Position numbers and translations under genes: made by a program. The notes beneath the pieces are model-generated. The model ran no database searches, was not told the origin of the DNA, and worked only from the letters and a program-made list of their open reading frames with translations. From assembly GCF_029784135.1 (NCBI RefSeq), contig NC_073746.1, positions 3,554,136 to 3,618,135 of the forward strand: a stretch of 64,000 bases of DNA, read 5' to 3'. This document shows, piece after piece, positions 34,563 to 47,137 of the stretch (within the stretch, counting starts at the first letter, position 1; each line of letters begins with the position of its first letter). This stretch comes from Toxorhynchites rutilus septentrionalis. Its lineage: Eukaryota > Arthropoda > Insecta > Diptera > Culicidae.

Positions 34563-36978
34563 ATGCCAAACCGATATAGTGGTTCTTAGATTTCCTTGAA
34601 AAGTAGTAGTTTTGTTCTTTATTGCAAATTATTAGACACGTATTTTTTTTATCTTTTCGTTAGGGTGATTACTCAAATTTTTTTCAACTTTTAACTTTTT
34701 TTTCAACTTTTTCCCAAAAATGACTTTTTTCAAAAATTCATAACTTTTGAATCACTGAACCGATTTAGACGTTTAGACATATCAAAAGCTAGCTAGCTTT
34801 TTGTTTGAAAAATATTGAACTTGCAAAAAAAAAGGATTTTGTTTTCGTAATTATTGATTTTAGTTGTTTTTTGTTGTATTCATGACTTTGGATGACTTTG
34901 GGCATTTTTTTATATTTTTCCTTAAAGCTGAGGATTTTTTACATAACATATCTCGATATTAGAGATGCTTTTTTTTTGTTTTTGAGATATGATTTTTCAA
35001 AGTTAACCGGAGGTCCAAAAAATCATTTTTCCCTTTTATCAAAAATGACCTTTCTCAAAAATTCATAACATTTGAGCTACTGACCCGATTTAGATTATCG
35101 ACATATCAAATAGAAACCAATAAGCTAACCTTCTTTGAAAAAAATATCACACGTATAGGAAAACTGGATTCTAGTCGCATATGTCTAGCCTAGTCACACA
35201 GGAATATTGAATGAAGACTTAAAACATGTTAAATTTGAAAAATCATATCTCAAGAACGAAAAAATAGCATTTCTGATATCGAGATATGTTATGCAAAAAA
35301 TCCCCAGCTTCCCAGAAAAATATGAAAAAATATACCGCCTTCTATCTTTAACCGAGAAAACTATGAAAAACTGACTCAATCAATAATAACAAATACGAAA
35401 ATCAAGATTTTTCTCAAATGCTTCAGTTTGATATATCAATCATCTGAATCGGTCCAGTAGTTCAGAAGTTATGAATTTTTGTAATGAGAAAAAGGTAAAA
35501 AAATGTTTTTTTTTCGAACTATCGGTTAACTTTGGAAAATAATATTCTATAAACGAAAAAATAACATCTCGGATATCGAGATATGTTATGTAAAAATCCT
35601 CAGCTTTCATGAAAAATTATATAAAAATATAGCGCCCTCTAGTCCAAAACCATGAAAACAACGAAAACCGATTACAATCAATAATTACGAAAACAAAAAC
35701 CATTTTTTGCTGGTTCAATATTTTTAAATAAACTAGATTATTGGCTCCAATTTGATATGTCGATCATCTGAAACGGTTCAGTGGTTCGAAGGTTATGAAT
35801 TTTAAAAAAAGTAATTTTTGGGAAAAAGTGGAAATAATTGATTTTTCGAACCACCCTAAAATGAAAATGGTCACCCTAACGAAAAAATACGAAATGTTGA
35901 TTTACATGATAATATACCCTATGCAAAATATTAGCTCATTCGGACTTCATTTACAGACGTTAAAATTTGAGGTTTTTGAAAACCGAAAAATCACCGTAAA
36001 CCGGGGTTTTAAAAAAAATTGATGCGTAATGTCTTAAAATTGCATGACACGTCGAGATATTAGCATTGATATCAAATTTTTTTTTTTCGAAAACCCCGAT
36101 TTGTTTTACTCCCTCCTTGGTGATTTTTCGATTTTAAAAAAACTCAAACTTTGACCTGGGCTTTGACATCTGGTCTTTTTTGAAAAAATACTATACCTGC
36201 AGAAATATCGAATTATGTTCTCGTTATTTTGATTGTATTCGTTTTTTATTGTTTCATAGTCTCGGAACCAAGGGTGCTATATTTTTTGTATATTTTTTCT
36301 GAAAAGCTGAGGATTTGTCACATAGCATATGTCGAAACCAGAGAGGTATTTTTTTTCATTTGTAAGTTATGATTTTTCAAAGTCAAAAATCATTTTTCCG
36401 ACTAGACCGATTTAGATGATCGATATATCAAATTTAAGCCAACTAGCTAGCCTTGACACATTTGCCAATTAATTGAATTCTAGTCGCATACATCCAGTCC
36501 AGTCGCATATAAATATTGAACGAAGACTGGAAACATGTTAACTTTGAAAAATCATAACTCAAAAACGAAAAAAACGCATCTGTGGTTTCGACATATGCTA
36601 TGTGAAAAATCCAGAAAAAAAATAAAAAAATATAGCGCCTTTCGTCCCGAGACTATGAAAACAATAAAAAAAGAATACAATCAATAATAATGAGAGTAGA
36701 ATTCAAATTTTCGGCAGGTATAGTATTTTTTTAGAAAAGACCAGGTGATTGGCTTCAATTTGGTTTATCGATCATCTAGATCGGTCTAGTTGTTCGAATG
36801 TTATGAATTTTAGAAAAAAGTCATTTTTGAAAAAAAAGTAAAAAGATGATTTTTCGAACAACCCTAAAATGGAAATGGTCACCCTAATGAAAAAATAGAA
36901 AAATACGGGTCTTTTGCGATGAAGAACAAAACTAAAAATTTCACTAAAATCTGAGAACCACTATTTCGGTTTGGCATG
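34563..36978. repeat. Nested foldback complex
   Basis: The outer arms (34,563-34,675 and about 36,880-36,978) are inverted copies. They share ATGCCAAACCGA, AGTGGTTCT, TTTTGTTCTT and TTAGGGTGA in mirrored order. Inside are further units bounded by TTAGGGTGA / TCACCCTAA (for example 34,662 and 35,877), each with arms of the form TCATAACTTTTGA...TTCGAAGGTTATGA. About 36,980-37,220 and 37,897-38,040 are further partial copies of the family seen at 24.0-24.6 kb. There is no coding region. Confidence 0.6.
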
Positions 36979-37225
36979 TATATTATGGGAAAAAATCAAC
37001 CCTAAAATTTCAAAAAAGTTACCCTATTCAAAATGGTCACCACCTAAAAAAACACCCTATTTTTCGAGTTGACACTATATCTTGACGTTTCATTTAATTT
37101 TAAGACATTTGGCATAACATTCTTTTTCGAAAACCCCGATTTCCTAGAATCCTCCCTTGGGTGATTTTTCAATTTTCAAAAAAAAAATATATCATATATA
37201 TTGTGTCCAAGGCACGGCCGCATTG

Positions 37226-37896
37226 TTGACGTAGAACGACGCTGTAGTTTAATTCAAGTCGCTTGTTTATAACTTCGAATATTATTTTACAATGCTACGA
37301 AATTTTAATCCTTAGTGGGGAAAGTTTTGCTAAACCAAATCACATACAAAATTCCAGAACGACATTTACTTTCATGGTGACTAAATAAACGAAAAAAACT
37401 CTTTCTGTTAATCTCAACAACCTCGAAAAGAGCAGCACTGCTTCATTATGATCAAGATTAGCGCAAATGCAATCCTAGTTGAAGGGAGTTTTGCAACTGG
37501 CACGCGAACCCAAATAAATCAATAACTTATTATAACTTATTAAATAACTTGGTATTCCCAAATAATTTTTTGGTGCACAACCTTAACACCTGCTTCACCA
37601 TAGCGTCAGTTCAATGCATTGATGCAATGTCAAAGGCTCCAACGAAGCCTTTATGATTGCGGAAAACAAACAATGTCAACTGCTTGAAAAAAGGCTGAAT
37701 ATTTGCCATTTACACACCATGGGATTGTAATGTATAGCATATCAAACAAATCTTGGGGAATTTTCGATTCGTTTGGTATGTAAATCGCCAAAATCCGTTC
37801 GCGGCAAAAATTGTTATTAACGTTAACTTTATTTCATAAAAACGTAACCTGTTTTCTGATTTGGCACCCTTAATGAAAGACGTAGTTCTACGTAAA
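37226..37896. mobile_element. TIR element (MITE) of the TTGACGTRG family
   Basis: The ends TTGACGTAGAAC and, inverted, TTTACGTAGAAC match at 11 of 12 positions. The unit is about 670 bp with no ORF. It splits a copy of the dispersed foldback repeat, since the sequence resumes after it with ACTCAAACTTTGACCG, so it is a later insertion. The right end matches the lone end at 21,935. Confidence 0.6.
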
Positions 37897-38373
37897 ACTC
37901 AAACTTTGACCGCTTTGCGACACTTTCCCTTAAATCCGATTGAGCTGATATTTTGCATAGGGTGTTTTTCCGAGGTGGTGAACATTTTTTATGGAGTAAC
38001 TTTTTGAAATTCGAGATGACCATTTTTATTGGCACCCTACTGTATATATACATTTCATTTTTTAATATGATACCTTAGTTTTTTCGAAGTTTTCGTACGG
38101 GGTATATTGTGTAGGCAATTTTGTTTTTTTTACATATTTTTTTATAGGTTTTTTTATATCATTTTTTATTATCATATAAAAATTCGTGTATATAGAAAGT
38201 GAATTTTTTTTAGTTTGATTAAAGATTCGAACGTGGTAATTTCACCACTCTGTCAGGTTTACTATTAACGAGATTTTAGGGTAGTTCACAAAGCCGGCAA
38301 CTTGAGCTGTTATGTTTTATTTTCTGTTGAATTGGAGTGATTAATTTTTGCCCTCCCCGTAATTTCCTATATA
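37897..38373. other. Foldback fragment and AT-rich spacer
   Basis: About 37,900-38,040 continues the foldback repeat interrupted by the MITE. The rest is AT-rich with no feature. Confidence 0.45.
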
Positions 38374-39670
38374 ACGGGTGTTAATTAAAAAATGAGAATT
38401 TTTTCAATACCTTTCAGTAACTCAAATAAAGAGCGTAAAATTTTCTTTCTCCAAAAAAACAAGCTCTTTGGGCTCCCTAGAAACAGTAGGCGTGTTTGGT
38501 TTTGCTAGTTTGAATTTAGTCAAAGCAAAGATGGCGTCGAAACAGCACGTGCTCCGCGAACGCATTGTACGGTTCTACGAAACGCATTTCCAGCAAGGAA
38601 AAAAGTTCACGGTGGCACATTTTAAGGAATAAAATGTACCTGTCAGTACGGTATATCGTATCCTGGGTTCCCTGAACGTAGAGCGGAAGGTCGGAAGTGG
38701 TCGTCCGGTGACGATAATGACGAAGCAGAGGTAGACATCGTTAAAGAAGCTGTTTGACAACAAGGACGCAACCAGCTTGCGTGACGCCGGTCGGAAATAT
38801 GGCTGCTCCCACGTATTGATCCATCAGACCCTCAAGATGGAAGGAATCGTCTGCAGGAAAAAGACGAGGTCGCCGGAGTACACGGAGGAGCAGATTGAGA
38901 CGGTTAAATCACAGTGTCGGTGGATGCCCAAAAAATACCGCGGGACGTCTTTCGTTCTGGACGACGAAAGCTATTTTCCGCTGTCCAAAACGCATATTCC
39001 AGGAAATGATAATTACTACTCCAGCGACAAGTCATCCACACCGCCTGAAGTGAAATACAAGTTCAAGCACAAGTTTGAAAAAAAGGTTATGTTGTACATC
39101 GCCATTTCCGACCCGGGCATTTCAAAGCCTTGGTTTAAGCCGAGCTTTCTGGCAATCAACCAACAAATCTATCGAGAAGAGTGCCTCGATAAAATCCTGC
39201 TGCCGTTCCTGAACTAGCATCACGCGGATGGGAAGTACGTCTTCTGGCCGGACAAGGCGTCTTCCCATTACGCCAAGAAGATGCTGGCGTATCTTGAGGA
39301 GAAAAAGATACCGTTCGTGCCAAAAGATCGTAACCCAACAAACTTGCCCCAGTGCCGTCCAATAGAGGATTTCTTTGGCTCACTCAGTGCCCTAGTGTAT
39401 AAAAACAATTGGAGGGCCAAGGACACGAAGCAACTGGCTACAAGAATCCGGAATTGTATCCGGAAAATGGACGTAAGTGCCATACAACGTTCTTGTGAGA
39501 GCATCGCGACAAAGTTGCGTCGAACAGCAGACCACGGCCCTTACTCAAACATTCACTGACATTTTTTTGAAGAAAACACATTATGTTATTAATTAAAAAT
39601 ACTGAAATCGATGAAAAAATTTTTTTTTATATATGAATGAAAAAATTCTCATTTTTGATTTAACACCCGT
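38374..39670 (+). mobile_element. Tc1/mariner-superfamily element, DD37E type (copy 1)
   Basis: 1,297 bp with TA on each side (38,372-38,373 and 39,671-39,672). The terminal inverted repeats are about 35 bp, starting ACGGGTGTTAA and containing AATGAGAATTTTTTCA. The interior is one transposase frame of 342 codons. Size, ends and catalytic spacing fit the mosquito DD37E branch. The few differences between the TIRs and the three stops indicate a decayed but not ancient copy. Confidence 0.9.
38531..39559 (+). pseudogene. DD37E mariner-like transposase, three in-frame stops
   Basis: The ATG at 38,531 opens a 342-codon frame ended by TGA at 39,557-39,559. Stops interrupt it at codon 34 (TAA, 38,630), codon 68 (TAG, 38,732) and codon 229 (TAG, 39,215), with no frameshift. 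The N-terminus holds a helix-turn-helix DNA-binding region. Catalytic motifs are VLDDES (first Asp), FWPDKASSHY (second Asp) and RPIEDFF (Glu), with 37 residues between the last two, the DD37E spacing. Such enzymes cut and paste the element at TA sites. This copy cannot make full-length protein. Confidence 0.9.
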
Positions 39671-42171
39671 TACCTTCTGATATTATTTTAGGTTCTATTT
39701 GATATTTTATTTTGAAGAAGCTTATCGTGGATTACATTATCTTTTTTCTAGTATGAATACAGACAACTGCATATTGCAATTTTTCATTCGTTCAGTCTAA
39801 GTCTTCTTGACCTTTAATCAATAGCTAAATCGAGTTAATTTGAATATAACTTTACACAGCGTCTTCAGTCAGCGGTCTCTGAACATTACCGTGTCATTCT
39901 CTCGTAATTTAAAAAATAAAGCTTGAAACGCATTTCAGATTTTATTTTATGAAATATTATTTTGCAATACACCCCACTACACCGTTATATAAAAACTGTA
40001 TTCTCCAGGATCTCATACTCAGAGAAGATCACCGGCTTGATTGCCGACAGCATAAAGTGGCGACACAAATGAAAACATCACCCGGTCGAACCGATTGCCA
40101 GCAGTTCATCCATCTAATAGTGCCTTCTCAATTTCTCCCAGCATCAATAAAACGGACCGAGTCCATTCGGTAGTGCTTTAGCCTCAGAACATCCAACCTG
40201 CTGAGCGCAGCCATCCTCCCAGTACCAGCCCAACACATATGGTAATTAAGAGAGTTTTCGGAGCAACGCAAAACGAGGAGGGGAATGTGGGGTATGTGAG
40301 GACAAATTGCGCAGCGGTAGAGCCGTCACCGACGACAGGTACCAGATGCCAACTAGGCGGATGGCTCGCTACCACCACCAGATGGGCGGCATTCATGAAA
40401 AGTGCGATCTTGTACCCTTTCGCTTGAATGCTCAACGATGACGATGATACCAGCCATCGCTTCAAGTGGAGGGGAGGCACAGAAACGGAACGATGCATAC
40501 GTTTCACCTTGTTTATTTATTCAGCCATTCATACTTGTCGGATTGGAGCGAAATTTAATAAATCCCTCGGAATAATTGCTGACAGATGCGCTAGCCAATT
40601 GGGCTTTTTTTGTGTATGTGTGTGCTCCGCTAGAAGGGATGGTCCGGGACATGTTTCGTGGATTGATTTTGCAATCATCCCCGGATGGCGGTTGATTGTG
40701 TATGATTTTATGCCTTTATTCAGTTGATTTGCTCGTCAATTTCAATGACATTGATTACCAAATAAGTTGGGGAGATACTGTCAGTTACGGCGAAACTAGT
40801 TTCGATTGGCTGAACTGATGATTTTTTTTCCGAGATATGTGCGATGTTACAGCATGCAAAATAGAAACACGAACGGCAAATAGAAAGAATCATATTTCTT
40901 TCTAATCGTTAAAAAAAAAATGCTGGCTCCAAATTGCAGCCAGCAGCTGCAGGACGATGGTAACAAGCACTAAAATGGCTTTAATGTAAAGAGGTGTTAT
41001 TACTCTAATGGGAGAAATAGTTCTTCGCCTGTATGCAGATTCCTCGGATCATAATGGTGAGCATTAAATTGTAATAATTGTTCCCAAATTGGGCCTATTC
41101 CGGGTGATATTAAACAAACAATTTGCCCGCAATCAACATTAAAAAAGCGTGAAGCGGAAAGAAGTCGCGTAACTTTTTTTTCTCCTCTTTTCCTTGCCGG
41201 GATCCGCCTTCCGTGTGGTGCCTTGCGGATATCGTTCCGATCCATCTGCGGCTGTGAACATATGTTCAATTACGAGGCGGCTAATTTGGGGGGTTCAAAA
41301 CAGAATTGCTGTTCTTATCAAGTATCGATCTGTTTGCGCAGAACAAGCCGCAACAGAAGGTTTTCGTACCGCTGCTGCTGCTGGGAGTTCGTGCACCTGT
41401 AAACGATTTTAAGCAATTATCCTATATTTGGCAGACGAGAATCTTCTGATGGATTCATGACTGATCTGACGGATATTAGGCCTTCGGCCGGAATCTTAGG
41501 TAAAGCCCGGACAAACCATATCAATCTCGAAGCCACTTTTCAAAAGCAATGTTTATCAAGAAGTTTGATTCTCTATGAGTAATTGACACTATTTTGAAAT
41601 CGTTGGTCGGACGTTCCAACGTATTATCTAAAAAAAGATCTTGTGTTATTTCAGCTTTTGTGAAAATTTTACTGAAAGAGATATGTTTTCTGGAGAATTG
41701 GATATTCTGAACACAACAAGTTTGCGTGAGCCGAGCAAAAAAGCCGATGTTCTGCATTTTACATTCGATTCGTATTGCTACATTGTAGATGAATACATAT
41801 GATGAGAAACATTTCCAGATACAGCTTCGATTCACATGAGTATATATCGGTGAAACACGACTAACAATTCAGTATAATAGACTGCCAGATCTGTACAAGT
41901 CTTTTTAAAGGAATTCCCGATTACTCATTAAATCGAACCGTAGAGATGTACGTTTGCCTGAAAATCTCTTTAATAAAGAAAAAAAATAAGTCGAACTATG
42001 CCAAAATACAGCTATGTCGAAATTGAACGAATACTGATTTTCCTCTGACCTAGAACTAAAATGTTGTCAGAAAGACGAACACATTCGTTTTTAATAAAAC
42101 TAGCGAGAAATTTATTCTGGTGCTAACAAGTTGTTAAAATAACGAGAGAAAGGTGTAAACGATTTTTGACA
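39671..42171. other. 2.5 kb without a recognisable gene
   Basis: The part from about 40,000 to 41,440 has balanced base composition and looks single-copy, but no ORF has a domain. About 41,560-42,171 is an older dispersed repeat, also seen at about 53,400-53,660, in which the following 3-kb insertion sits. Confidence 0.4.
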
Positions 42172-42193
42172 TCATGCTCATGAAACAGATTGA
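42172..42193 (+). repeat. 22-bp target-site duplication, left copy
   Basis: Begins TCATGCTCATG and ends CAGATTGA. Identical to 45,183-45,204. Confidence 0.8.
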
Positions 42194-44078
42194 GGAGTTC
42201 GGGTTTAGCAGCGGTGGAAGACAGACGTGTCCGTTCGCGCTCTGTTATTTTTTTCAATTATTGTGCTTCTGTTCTCTTTTTTTAGTTTTTTAGTGATTCG
42301 AGAAAGTGTGATAGCAATTCCAAATGAATCATCTGGAGTTTGATGGAATTCCCGGAACGAATAAAATGGATTCAGTTATCCATTTTTTGAACACTTTTAT
42401 TTTGTTGACGAGACGCTGAACATGAATAGACATGCTTTTGCTTCGTCCGTTTTTGCAAAGTTAAATTTGTGTTCGCAGTTGTGTGTGTTTCAAAATATAC
42501 AATATAAAAAATATAAAAAATATATCAAAATATATTTCTAGAATATTATAGTGTATCAGTTAATTTTAATTTTATTTTATCATTTTGAAAATGCCCACGT
42601 TCGGTCGTGTTTATTTTCGTTGCTCATTTCATTTAACGATGCCCACTATAAGTGTGAGTGTGTGAGTGAGGTGCAGAAAACTCTCGGTGGCTGCCAGAAG
42701 AGCGGTCGAATTGTATTTGATTCCTTCAGTGATTTTATCACCGTTACGTGATTTTTAAATTCATATGTGAAATAAAAATATATTTTAGTCGCTGGGCGCA
42801 ATGAGGATTGCGATGGTGAAAAAAATGTTACGATCACAAACCATATCTGTCCTCCCCCATTTACAACTTACGAACCATGCTTTGATTCCATGTGTGTTTG
42901 TGTTCCTTGAGTTCAACCTAATGAAGAGTGTGCAGTGTGTGCAGTAATGATATTATCGCAAATAATGGGATCGTGCATATCAAGATAATTTATTTTAGGC
43001 TTTTTCCTTTCAATATCTTTTTTTATATTAGTGGAGCTGAGCAGCCGTTCAGACCAGACGACCTTGTTGTACTCTGTCTTCTTTTCGCGATTGTCAATGT
43101 TTATTCAACATTATATTTGCTTTGAGAAGATCATGATAAAATCATTCCCTGCCTTGTGGATTCGTAATTTAGTGAAATTTATTTAGGCTCGCTTGATAAT
43201 TATCGAAAATGTGAATTGTAGTGAACGGTGTAAAATTTTCATTCCCGCATATGTAGTAGTTCGGCCGCGTTCGTTGCGTTGCTCTAGCTCGCAGATGTGT
43301 ATGGAATTATGTTTTATACTAGTGAATGTGAATACATCGGTTACGTAGTGGAGCAATGTTGCCTAGCAGAGAATCTAATTGGATTTCGATTCTTGCGCGA
43401 GTGATGTTGATGTATTGGTATATGTCTATTCAGAGAGCGTAAATAAAACGGACTTGAGTGATTCGCAGGTTTCAAAATCACAGTCTGTTTCTATGACTGA
43501 ATTGAAAAGCATTTTTGTATAATTTTGCCAGCGTGTGGGTTCTTCTTAGCATATACGTTAACTAGTGGTATGAGTGTACGTTTCGTATTTGACCGGTTTC
43601 AATGCGTTCGAGTTTGCCGTCTGCTTCTTTGTTATGTGCAAACTGAGAGAAAGAGAAAGTGTCGGTTTCGTTAATTTTCATTTTCGAAGAGCGTGTTTAT
43701 GTGTAGGTTGTTGTTCTTATTTTTAAGGGACTTTAACCCGAAGGTCATTCGTCCCTGGTTTATGTGTAGGGGAGAGTGGTTCTAGAACGACCGTTCAAAT
43801 TGAAATAATTTAAAGAATTTAGTTGTAGTTCAAATATCGCCAAAGTAATGTAGCGTTGCACCTAAATGACACCGGAAATCATGGAAGTAGCAAGTTTCTA
43901 TATTATTTTTATCTGTATTTTCAGTTGGTGTGTCTATGTAGATGTTAATGTATTATTCCGCCGTAGCGATTGGAGTTCTTTAAAGGGTACCTGCAAATAT
44001 ATATCGCGGATACGATTGGTTTGAAGGAGTTCTCTCGGTTACCTTCTCAGGTTTCCCACAAATAAAGGCCGTTTTATG

Positions 44079-44480
44079 TTATCAGGCACGTGGCGTAAAC
44101 GGCACGTACCGACACCGGCAGACAAATACAGGATGTATTCATATCATCGGGCATAGCAACTTCTCTGTACGGACCGGCAGCGCAGACGGAGCGGAGAAAT
44201 GCTACTGGTGATTGAACCGATGTCGTACCGAAGAGCGACGAACGCACCCACACCACGAACTTCGACGTTGGGTATGTATGTATGGTGCTACTCGCCCATG
44301 TAGTTCGTGCCCGGCACCGGCAAAATATTCTTTTCGAGAATTCCTTCATGCATTTCACTGAAGCGTGCTGTGTATGCCCGGAGCCGTTCCGCTATATATA
44401 CGCATACACATTTGAAACACATGCAATAATATTTGTCTTGCATGAAACGTTCCGTGCCGGTTACGCTACGTGCCTGATAA
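44079..44480. repeat. 28-bp inverted pair bounding a 0.4-kb segment
   Basis: 44,079-44,106 (starting TTATCAGGCACGT) and 44,453-44,480 are inverted copies with two mismatches. The segment interrupts a series of diverged tandem blocks, so it may be a small TIR element inserted in the larger one. No target duplication was identified. Confidence 0.5.
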
Positions 44481-44907
44481 TATAATATTACCTTAACTCT
44501 CCGCCGTCGTGATCAAAATTTTAAATTATTACTCGCGAATGGTAACGGAAAATATGATGTTACATTTTCCACCGTTGTGGTTGGAGTTCGATACAAAGTA
44601 GGCGCGATAAATAATTAATAAGAATGTATTGTCGATTCGATTGGCTGTAAAGGAATTTTCTCGGTTACTTTCTCAGGTTTCCCAATGTTAAATCTCCACC
44701 ATCGCAATTAGAGTTCGATGTAGAATACGCGTGTCTAATAATAGAATATATCGCTGCATTTATTGGGTTTGAGTTTTCACGCGTGTTCTGACTCATAAGA
44801 TCTTTGGAATTTTGTTTCGTCAATTGTTTAATAGTTTACATAATCATATCACTTACCACAGTGAATCCCGATTCTTACCTCTTCCCACTAACAACTATCC
44901 CTTCCAT

Positions 44908-44970
44908 GATAATCGCTAGGGAACCACGCTATAGAGGCGACCCTTCTGGCCTTCGGGCGGCGATTATCAT
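44908..44970. repeat. Hairpin with 11-bp stem in the insertion's 3' region
   Basis: ATGATAATCGC and GCGATTATCAT form the stem, with about 40 bases between that include GCCTTCGGGCGGCG. A structured 3' RNA end would suit recognition by a LINE reverse transcriptase (inference). Confidence 0.6.
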
Positions 44971-45182
44971 ACTAACATTCCTTCCCTTCCCCTGGTTACT
45001 GTAAGGACGTGGCCGGCGTCGTTATTGACCATTTAAAGCTCGAATCACCGAAAATTGCACAACGAGAATGATTTGCTAGTCCCAAGCGTCATTCTGTGTG
45101 TTCTTTGTGCAATTTGGTTGGATCAGGTCAATCACGGAGAGCAACTACGAAGTGTACAGTCTACCCAAGCTCAAGCTCAAGC

Positions 45183-45204
45183 TCATGCTCATGAAACAGA
45201 TTGA
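45183..45204 (+). repeat. 22-bp target-site duplication, right copy
   Basis: Identical to 42,172-42,193. Confidence 0.8.
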
Positions 45205-47137
45205 TCTTCTCTGTATGTGCCCGACAAAAAAATGCTCATAATTTTCAATTATATTCTTGAACTAGTTTGCGTGGCTTCGGAGAGTTTGGAATCACATAAT
45301 AGAAAATGACAATAAATCAAATGTTTAAAAAGTGTGAGCTTAGTGGACCAATTTCGAATCTAAGGATAAATTTTCCGCATTGCTTCAAAATAAATCCATC
45401 CTATTTCAGGTAGTTTTGAATTTTTGCTCCCAGAGTAGTTCCATTGTCGAAAAACTTAATGCGTCTATCTTTAATGTAAAAAAAAGGTGCAAACCTTCTC
45501 CTATTACGATTGATCAGCATTTCAAGATAACGAATAATAATAATAATAATAATCCTTAAATTATACAAATAATTTTAAATTTTGTTCAAATTATAGTGCT
45601 TTCATTGCACAATGGTCCAGGAGATACATTCAAGTGGAAATTAGCATTTAGAGCTCGACAGTTATTCTCTAGACAAAAACTGTCTTCGACAAAGTTATTA
45701 CATATGATAGAGCGCTTATTTTGATATTGTCAAAAATAGGGTTACCAAAATTTTCGATGAAATCAAAAATCTAACTTATTCTTATCTTTATAAATATAGC
45801 TAAACATAGCTCTACAATGTTTTAGCCTCAGTTATTCTAAGCAAATTTTCAGTACAAAGTTTTTTATCTCTTGAAATAACCGATATAGCGCTTTTTTCTA
45901 AGTTGCGTTAGGGTCACCATATAAAACCGGTTTTATTGCTCTAACTTTTATATTGAAAATTTTACTTGCAAGCTGTCTTCAGAAAACTTTTAGAACTTAC
46001 TAAGACTAATATTTTGCGATGCAGTACTTGCCAATATCGCAACTCTACTCAAAATTATTGATATTTCTTCCCAAAAAATACACTCTCTTCATTCGCTTGT
46101 AATTTCTTTGGGGCAAACATATAAAATGTTCGTTGACGGCATTTGAAAGAGCATACTCTACTCTACATAATGTGGGATTTCCAAAACTATGTTATTTTTT
46201 TTGTATTTGAGTAAACTAAAATTGAAATCATGAGTTTTTGCTAAAAAAACATGAATAACTTTGAGTAGGATTCTGATACTGACAGGTTCTGCATCGCAAA
46301 ATATTAGTCTTGATAAGCTCTAAAAGTCGCGCCAAGACAATTTTGATGTAGGATTTGAAATATAAAAGTTAGAGCAAAAAAACCCCACCCTAATGCAACT
46401 TAGAATAAAAAGCGCTATATCGGATATTTCAAGAAATAGAATTAAAACTTTGTTCTACAAAGCTACTTAAAATAATTGAGGCTACAATATAGTCGAACTA
46501 TATTTGCCTCTATCTTGAAAGATAAGAAAGATAATAAAGATTTTCCATAAAGTTGTTTATAGCGCTTTCTGCGTTAGGGTGACCATGAAAAAAACGGGTT
46601 TATTGCTCTAACTTTCATATTTCAACCACTACATCAAAATGGTCTTGAAACGACTTTCAGAGCTTATCATGACCAACATTTTGCGATGCAGAACGTGTCA
46701 ATAACTTAATGCTAGTTAATGTTATCGATGCTTTTTCACCCAAAAATTCATGATTCCAATTTTAGTTAACTCAAATACAAAAAAAAATAACATGGTTTTG
46801 GAAATCCCACATTATGTAGTGTCAAGTATTCTCTTTCAAATGCCGTCAATGAACATTTTATATGTCTGCCCCAAAAAGAATGACAAGCAAATGAAGAGAG
46901 CGTATTTTTTGGGAAAAAATATCAATAATTTTGAGTAGAGTTGCGATATTGGCAAGTACTGCATCGCAAAATGTTTGTCTAAGTAAGCTCTAAAAGTCTT
47001 TTGAAGACAGTAAAATGAAAAAGTGAAGCATGTAAAATTTGTAATATAAAATCTAGAGCCACAAATACCGTTTTTTTATGGTGACCTTAACGCAACTTAG
47101 AAAAAAGCGCTGTACCGGTTATTTCAAGAGATAGAAA

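Larger units (their letters stand above)
42194..45182 (+). mobile_element. 2,989-bp non-coding insertion, probably LINE-mobilised
   Basis: It is bounded by a perfect 22-bp direct repeat (42,172-42,193 and 45,183-45,204). The paralogous repeat at about 53,590-53,650 continues across the site without the insertion. There is no TIR, and the right end is a short (CAAGCT)n-type array, as some LINEs have instead of a poly(A). No ORF above about 95 residues has any domain. Inside are diverged tandem blocks containing GTTGGAGTTCGAT (about 43,968, 44,580 and 44,705), an inverted pair at 44,079-44,106 / 44,453-44,480, and a hairpin at 44,908-44,970. It could be an internally deleted LINE or a long non-autonomous retroelement. 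Confidence 0.6.
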
